A stretch of 64,000 nucleotides of DNA, from the NCBI RefSeq assembly GCF_012999535.1, contig NZ_JABBWV010000014.1, positions 62,001 to 126,000 of the forward strand, read 5' to 3'. The notes below the pieces were generated by a model. The model did not search any database. It was not told the DNA's origin and saw only the letters and a list, made by a program, of their open reading frames with translations. The position numbers were made by a program, and so were the translations under genes. Positions 59,266 to 64,000 of the stretch are shown here, one piece after another (position 1 is the first letter of the stretch; each line of letters opens with the position of its first letter). This DNA is from Microbispora sp. H11081 (GTDB lineage: Bacteria; Actinomycetota; Actinomycetes; Streptosporangiales; Streptosporangiaceae).

Positions 59266-60717
59266 CTAGTAGGCCCCTTCCCCGCCGACGACCGCCGACC
59301 ATGTCTTCCACAGGATCTGCAGGTCCATGATGAGCGACCAGTTCTCGACGTACCGCAGGTCGAGCCGCACCGATTCCTCCCAGGACAGCTCCGACCTGCC
59401 GCTCACCTGCCACAGGCCCGTCATGCCGGGCTTGACCAGCAGGCGCCGCCGCACGTCGTCGCCGTACTGCGCCACCTCCTCAGGCAGCGGCGGGCGGGGA
59501 CCCACGAGGGACATCTCGCCGCGCAGCACGTTGAAGAGCTGGGTGAGCTCGTCGAGGGAGTAGCGGCGCAGCACCCCTCCGATCGGGGTGACCCGCGGGT
59601 CCTTCCGCATCTTGAACAGCACGCCGTTCCCGGCGTCGCGCTGCGTGAGCTCGTGCTTGACGTCCTCGGCGTTCCGCACCATCGTCCGGAACTTGTACAG
59701 CACGAACAGCCTGCCGTCCTTGCCGACGCGGGACTGCCGGAACAGGACGGGCCCGCCGCTGGTCACCCTGATCGCCAGGGCGATCGCCAGCAGGGCCGGC
59801 AGGATCACGATCAGCATCAGCGCCGCGACCACCCGGTCGAAGACGCTCTTGACGACCTGCTTGGCGCCCCTCAGATCGGGGTGGGCGACGTGGAGCAGCG
59901 GCAGCCCGGCGACCGGGCGGATGCTGATCCTCGGCCCCGCCACCTCCATCAGCGCGGAGGCGACGTAGAGCTCGGTGCCCGTCTCCTCCAGCTGCCAGGT
60001 CAGGCGGCGCAGCATCGATCCGTCCAGTTCAGGGCAGGACAGCACGGCGACCGTGTCGGCGCCGGCCCGCTCGACCACATCGGCGACGTCGGAGAAGTCG
60101 CCCAGGACAGGGAAGCCGTCGAACTGGACCGGCAGGTCCATGTGCTGCTCCGGGGGGACGCACGCCGCGACGATGCGCATGCCGTGGTGGCGCTGCCGGC
60201 TCAGCTGCGCGTGCAGTTCCAGCACCGAGGCCCAGTGGCCGACCACGACGACCCGCCGCAGGCACTCGCCGTCGCTGCGCCGCCGGTGCAGCCGCTTGCG
60301 CAGCCCGTACCGCAGGAGAAGACAGGACAGGCCCGCGAGCGGGATGGCGGCCATCACGTAGCTGCGGGCGAGGAGGGTCTGGGTGAGATACGCGGAGATC
60401 GCGACGATCGAGGCGATGGCGGCCGTCGCGTGGAGGACCTTCCGGTACTCCTCCGCGCCGTCCCCGAGATGACGGGTGTCGTATCCGCCGATCAGGGCGA
60501 TGCACAACGGCCAGGCGACGATCAGCGCCGCCGCGAGCGCGCTCTCCCACGTCCCGGCCTCGCCGATCAGGGTTCTGACCCCGAGGACTCCGAGGACGGA
60601 CGCCGCACAGCAGACCACGTCGCCAACCAGCGTCACGCGGATGTGCCGGCGGGGCCAGCCGGCCCGGTCCGTCGATTGCCTCGCGCCGTATAACGCGTCG
60701 TCAATGGCAATGTCCAT
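59266..60717 (-). CDS. Polyprenyl glycosylphosphotransferase (initiating enzyme, WbaP/CpsE-like)
   Basis: A 483-residue membrane enzyme that transfers a sugar-1-phosphate to undecaprenyl phosphate to start the repeat unit. Four N-terminal helices and a CoA-binding-like Rossmann segment (RRVVVVGHWASVLELHAQL) precede the catalytic domain: FDRVVAALMLI re-entrant helix, YKFRTMV, SLDELTQLFNVLRGEMSLVG with PRPPLPEE, and KPGMTGLWQVSGRSEL. It is co-directional with rfbA (52-base gap) and divergent from the LCP gene. The sugar (glucose or galactose are usual) is not determined. Confidence 0.92.
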   Translation of the reverse strand: MDIAIDDALYGARQSTDRAGWPRRHIRVTLVGDVVCCAASVLGVLGVRTLIGEAGTWESALAAALIVAWPLCIALIGGYDTRHLGDGAEEYRKVLHATAAIASIVAISAYLTQTLLARSYVMAAIPLAGLSCLLLRYGLRKRLHRRRSDGECLRRVVVVGHWASVLELHAQLSRQRHHGMRIVAACVPPEQHMDLPVQFDGFPVLGDFSDVADVVERAGADTVAVLSCPELDGSMLRRLTWQLEETGTELYVASALMEVAGPRISIRPVAGLPLLHVAHPDLRGAKQVVKSVFDRVVAALMLIVILPALLAIALAIRVTSGGPVLFRQSRVGKDGRLFVLYKFRTMVRNAEDVKHELTQRDAGNGVLFKMRKDPRVTPIGGVLRRYSLDELTQLFNVLRGEMSLVGPRPPLPEEVAQYGDDVRRRLLVKPGMTGLWQVSGRSELSWEESVRLDLRYVENWSLIMDLQILWKTWSAVVGGEGAY

Positions 60718-61004
60718 ACGCCCTCGCCTCTGCCCACCCTCACTTCTGGAGGAAAGCCCGCCCCGGTTCAGACTGCGTCAGGGAGGTCATGATTGGAACG
60801 ATCCTAGGGTATGACAGAAGTTACAGGGAAGTTTAACGATACGTCCGCATGCGGCCATAGTCCCGTGGTGGACAAGATGCCCGACAGATGGTTCCGATTT
60901 CACTACGTATTGATCCGCCCTGTGTGCCGGGTATGGGGCATTGCGGTAGATGTCTGCTTAGGGATACATCCGCGCAGGACAAGGAACCGAGCATTGGACG
61001 CCTC

Positions 61005-62027
61005 GTGACGACATCCGGGCAGTTACCTCTCACCGCGACCCCGCCGCCGCGGGTGTCACGCCGGCGCAAGGTGCTGATCGTCGTGACCCTCGCGCTCCTC
61101 CTCCCACCGGCCGCCCTCTTCGCGGTGCTGATGCAGCGTCAGCACGTGTACGACACCAACCTCCAGCGGGTGCAGCAGGTGTTCCCGGAGGAGTGGGACC
61201 GACCGGCCAAAGTCGTCGGGGCCGCCCAGAACTGGCTCGTCGTCGGCGCGGACAAGCGGCCGGGGGAGAGCGGCTTCCAGCGGTCGGACAGCCTCATGAT
61301 CGCTCACATCCCCGCCGACCGGAAGCGAATCTTCCTGATCGGCATACCTCGTGACTCTTATGTGTCCATCCCGGGTCACGGACGCGACAAGATCAACGCC
61401 GCCTACGCGTACGGCGGCCCCCGCCTTCTCATCCAGACGGTGGAGCGACTGGCCAAGGTCCGGATCGACCACTTCGCCGCACTGGATTTCGATGGCTTCA
61501 TCGACATGAGCAAGGCGCTGGGCGGTGTGGACGTCTATGTGGCCCGTCAGGTTTACGACCCCGCCAACAAAATCACCTGGCCGCAGGGAAACGTCCATCT
61601 CGAGGGCGAACGCGCTTTGCTATTCGTACGCCAGCGTTACGGTCTCCCCGGCGGGGATTTCGACCGCATTAAACGGCAGCAAGCGTTCTTAAGGGCGATG
61701 GCCCAAAAGGTGGTCAGCAAGGGGATTCTGACCAATCCACTGGCACTGGACAAGTTCCTCCAGGCATTGACGCGTTCCCTGGCGGTCGACTCGGGGGTCG
61801 ACATGAAGACCCTCAGGGGCCTGGCGCTCGAACTCCGCGACGTACGCGGCGACGACCTGCGGTCGACCACCTACCCCGTCGCGGGCACGGACACGGTCAA
61901 GGGGGCGAGCATCGTCCGCCTGGACGCGAAGGCGGGCGCCAAGCTCACCGAGGCCCTGCGGACCGACACGCTGGAGCGCTACTTCGCCGACAACGGCGGG
62001 CTGAACGAGTCCACCTTCGTCAGGTGA
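61005..62027 (+). CDS. LytR-CpsA-Psr (LCP) family glycopolymer ligase
   Basis: A 340-residue membrane-anchored enzyme from GTG at 61005, with a transmembrane helix at about 25-45. The LCP domain has NWLVVGADKRPGESGFQRSD, GIPRDSYVSIPGHGRDKINA with conserved Asp and Arg residues, and RQRYGLPGGDFDRIKRQQAF. These proteins transfer glycopolymers from the lipid carrier to peptidoglycan, which fits the end of this pathway. The 287-base gap to the glycosylphosphotransferase gene is A/T-rich and includes TGGAACGATC at 60794. The true start is uncertain; no good ribosome-binding site is visible. Confidence 0.9.
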   Translation: MTTSGQLPLTATPPPRVSRRRKVLIVVTLALLLPPAALFAVLMQRQHVYDTNLQRVQQVFPEEWDRPAKVVGAAQNWLVVGADKRPGESGFQRSDSLMIAHIPADRKRIFLIGIPRDSYVSIPGHGRDKINAAYAYGGPRLLIQTVERLAKVRIDHFAALDFDGFIDMSKALGGVDVYVARQVYDPANKITWPQGNVHLEGERALLFVRQRYGLPGGDFDRIKRQQAFLRAMAQKVVSKGILTNPLALDKFLQALTRSLAVDSGVDMKTLRGLALELRDVRGDDLRSTTYPVAGTDTVKGASIVRLDAKAGAKLTEALRTDTLERYFADNGGLNESTFVR

Positions 62028-62034
62028 CGCTCCC

Positions 62035-62406
62035 CTAGTCGTATTCGAGGTCGGGCAGGGGCGACGGCGGCTCCGGGCTGCGCCACACGACGACGTAGTC
62101 GGCGCGCGCGCCGGCCACCGCCGTGCTCAGCCGGTCGAGGTCGAAGTCCGGCAGATACCGCAGCCGGGCGAGGAAGTTCGCGTCGGTCGCCGAGTGCGGG
62201 ACCACGCAGCCCTCTCCGTCGCGGTCCAGCAGGACGATGAAGACGTCGTCCAACTGGCCGGACGGGTCCCGGCGCTCGTGCCCGCCGACCCGGACCTCGA
62301 CCACGTCCTCCCAGGCGAGGGCCTCGACGCTGCCGTCGGCGTAGTGACGCGTCACGCCTTCTTCGGTGACGTACACATAGGTGTCCGGCACAGGGTTGCC
62401 GTGCAT
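62035..62406 (-). CDS. Hypothetical protein
   Basis: A 123-residue soluble, acidic protein from ATG at 62406. It contains YVYVTEEGVTRHYADGSVEA and LAWEDVVEVRVGG, a beta-rich pattern like small PH-like or DUF domains, then FIVLLDRDGEGCVVP. I do not recognise a family. It converges on the LCP gene after 7 bases. The 133 bases between it and the GntR gene hold nothing recognisable. Confidence 0.68.
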   Translation of the reverse strand: MHGNPVPDTYVYVTEEGVTRHYADGSVEALAWEDVVEVRVGGHERRDPSGQLDDVFIVLLDRDGEGCVVPHSATDANFLARLRYLPDFDLDRLSTAVAGARADYVVVWRSPEPPSPLPDLEYD

Positions 62407-62539
62407 GGGCGCGATTGTGACGACTTGAAGCCGCCCCCTGCAAGGGAATCGGCGTCGAAGACGGTCCCTCGCGGGAGATTCCGGGGACCCCGGACACGGC
62501 GCCGGCAGGGTGGTGGCAGGCCGGCGGCAGGTGGCGGCC

Positions 62540-63154
62540 TCAGCCGTGCCGCCACCGCAGATGCTCGCGTACCGCGCGGACCGCCGCGTCCTCGGGTCCC
62601 TCCGCGACGGCGCGCAGCAACCCGGCGTGCTCGGCCGCGAGCTCCCTGGGGTCCTCGTACGCGTGCCTGAGCCGGACCAGCCCGAGCCGCGTCTCGGCGG
62701 CGAGCGTGGCGTACAACCGCTCAAGGCGCGGGCTGCCCGCGGCGGCGACGAGGGCCTCGTGCAGGGCCATGTGCTCGGCCACGACGGCCGCCCAGGGCGC
62801 GCCCCCCGGCAGCCCCTGCAGGCGGCCCAGCGCCTCCTCCGCCGCCGCCACCCGGCGTCCCGCGACGGCCCGCGCCATCAGCTCCTCCAGCGGCCTGCGC
62901 ACGTACATCAGGTCGTCCAGGTCGGCTGAGGTGATGACGGGGACGTACGCGCTCCGGTTGCGCTCGCGCCGCAGCAGCCCTTCGTGGACGAGCAGCGCCA
63001 GCGCCTCCCGCACGGTGGGGCGGGCCACGCCGTAGCGTGCGGACAGTTCCTGCTCGGGCAGCGCGGCCCCCGGCTCGATGTCCCCGGACAGCACCCGCTC
63101 GCGCAGCGCGCCGGCGAGCGCCTCGACCGTGGAGACGGGTCTCAGGGTGGTCAC
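62540..63154 (-). CDS. GntR-family (FadR/FCD subfamily) transcriptional regulator
   Basis: A 204-residue regulator. The winged helix (about 8-72) has ALPEQELSARYGVARPTVRE as the recognition region; an all-helical FCD ligand domain (about 80-200) contains the metal-binding-type residues EHMALHEALVAAAGS. GTG start at 63154. It begins 12 bases after the EamA transporter gene on the same strand, so it probably controls that transporter's operon. The ligand, usually a small organic acid, is unknown. Confidence 0.92.
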   Translation of the reverse strand: MTTLRPVSTVEALAGALRERVLSGDIEPGAALPEQELSARYGVARPTVREALALLVHEGLLRRERNRSAYVPVITSADLDDLMYVRRPLEELMARAVAGRRVAAAEEALGRLQGLPGGAPWAAVVAEHMALHEALVAAAGSPRLERLYATLAAETRLGLVRLRHAYEDPRELAAEHAGLLRAVAEGPEDAAVRAVREHLRWRHG

Positions 63155-63166
63155 GGGCCGAGCCTA

Positions 63167-64000
63167 CTAACCGGTCCCCGCCGCCGCCCTCGCCGTTTCC
63201 GTCGCGGGCGCGTGCGACGCCGCCGCCGTACGGGCGGGCAGCGCCACCACGACCAGTCCCAGGGCGAGCAGCACCAGGCCGCCCCACGAGACGGGGGACA
63301 GGTGCTCGCGCAGCGCCACGACGCCCAGCAGGGCCGCGACGGCCGGCTCTGCCAGCGCGAGCGTGGCCGCCGTGGCGACGGGCGTGGTGCGCAGGCCCCT
63401 GCCGTACAGGAGATAGGCCAGCCCCGTGGTGGCGCAGCCCAGGTAGAGCGCGGTCAGCAGGCCGGACGGCCGCGCCAGCCAGGCAGGTCCCGTCAGCACG
63501 AGGACCGGCAGCATGAGCACGGCCGCGCCGCCGAACAGGACGCCCATCACGACCCCCGACTCCATGCCCCTGCCGATGGCCCGGGCCGCGACGACCGCGT
63601 AGAAGGCGTACAGGAGCCCGCCGAGCAGGGCGAGCGCGATGCCCGCGGCGTCCGCTCCGCCTGCCCCTCCGCCTCCGCCGGTGACCAGGACCGCGCATCC
63701 GGCGACGGCGGCGGCCGTGGCGAGCGCCCAGCGCCCGCTCGGCCGTCCCTGCCCGGCGATCCAGGAGATGAGCCCGGTGAAGACCGGGCCGCTGCCGATG
63801 GCCACCACCGTGCCGATCGCCACACCTGTCCTGGCGACCGCCGCGAAGAAGCACAACTGGTAGGCCGCGACCGCGGCGGCCCCCAGGAACAGTGTCCAGC
63901 GCGTCGCGGCGTCTGGAACGTTCCCCCGCCCCGCGCGCCGCCGGGCGCGGTGGGCGGTGACCAGCGCCAACGCGCCCAGCATGGCCCCGCCGAGCACGAG
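63167..64000 (-). CDS. EamA/DMT-family transporter (N-terminus beyond window)
   Basis: About 278 residues of a drug/metabolite transporter with eight or more helices visible; the two EamA halves are recognisable (VAAYQLCFFAAVARTGVAIG and YLGCATTGLAYLLYGRGLRT, each with the typical small-residue packing). An in-frame start exists near 63997, but family members usually have one or two more helices before this point, so the true start probably lies outside. It is a RhaT/YdcZ-like exporter of unknown substrate, likely regulated by the adjacent GntR protein. Confidence 0.85.
   Translation of the reverse strand, partial: LVLGGAMLGALALVTAHRARRRAGRGNVPDAATRWTLFLGAAAVAAYQLCFFAAVARTGVAIGTVVAIGSGPVFTGLISWIAGQGRPSGRWALATAAAVAGCAVLVTGGGGGAGGADAAGIALALLGGLLYAFYAVVAARAIGRGMESGVVMGVLFGGAAVLMLPVLVLTGPAWLARPSGLLTALYLGCATTGLAYLLYGRGLRTTPVATAATLALAEPAVAALLGVVALREHLSPVSWGGLVLLALGLVVVALPARTAAASHAPATETARAAAGTG

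Overview
The window is high-GC DNA from an actinomycete. Family Streptosporangiaceae or a close relative (Nonomuraea/Microbispora type) is the best guess, from the GC-rich third codon positions, many GTG starts, ATGA/GTGA gene overlaps, probable leaderless genes, lipobox-type lipoproteins, and the htpX - nuo - korAB neighbourhood also known from Streptomyces. It reads as ordinary chromosome: no phage, transposase, CRISPR array or rRNA was seen, and there is one tRNA gene (tRNA-Tyr).

Layout. 1-6 kb: an edge-truncated SARP/AfsR-type regulator, a lone STAS anti-sigma antagonist, a class A penicillin-binding protein next to a class A beta-lactamase, and a small DUF2809-like membrane protein. 6-15 kb: a large secreted subtilase, an M1 metallopeptidase lipoprotein, a two-component system, and a D-Ala-D-Ala carboxypeptidase; 7-mer repeats flank the regulator genes. 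15-21 kb: an ArsR-SRPBCC-DHFR-like operon, a Cys-rich lipoprotein divergent from a second two-component system with a direct-repeat operator between them, and a decayed CocE/NonD hydrolase. 21-30 kb: tRNA-Tyr, a GNAT enzyme, yajQ, an MFS transporter with a C-terminal array of carboxypeptidase-regulatory-like domains followed by a YceI protein and a MarR regulator, and a polar amino acid ABC transporter. 30-41 kb: htpX, a disintegrating second nuo cluster (nuoI, nuoC and nuoB whole; nuoA and nuoJ reduced to stubs) interrupted by a DnaA-box cluster, a helix-hairpin-helix membrane protein and a WXG100-like/large-protein/lipoprotein module, then korAB behind a small cysteine-containing leader peptide.

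41-62 kb is an exopolysaccharide/cell-surface glycan locus: all four dTDP-rhamnose genes (rfbC apart from rfbA-rfbB-rfbD), an initiating polyprenyl glycosylphosphotransferase, two family 4-type glycosyltransferases, a Wzx-like flippase, an O-antigen ligase/polymerase-like protein, a Wzz-like chain-length protein, a sulfotransferase, a phosphotransferase-fold protein, a LytR-CpsA-Psr ligase, and three secreted proteins (a giant LamG/PKD protein, a parallel beta-helix protein and a beta-propeller). Together they could build, polymerise, export and wall-anchor a rhamnose-containing, possibly sulfated polymer. 62-64 kb: a small hypothetical protein, a GntR/FCD regulator and an edge-truncated EamA transporter.

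Most notable: (i) the WXG-like module whose large protein shares its C-terminal tail with following lipoproteins that are recombining and decaying; (ii) the ghost nuo cluster around it; (iii) the leader peptide before korAB; (iv) three DnaA-box-like sites in 41 bp; (v) several regulator/operator pairs readable from sequence.
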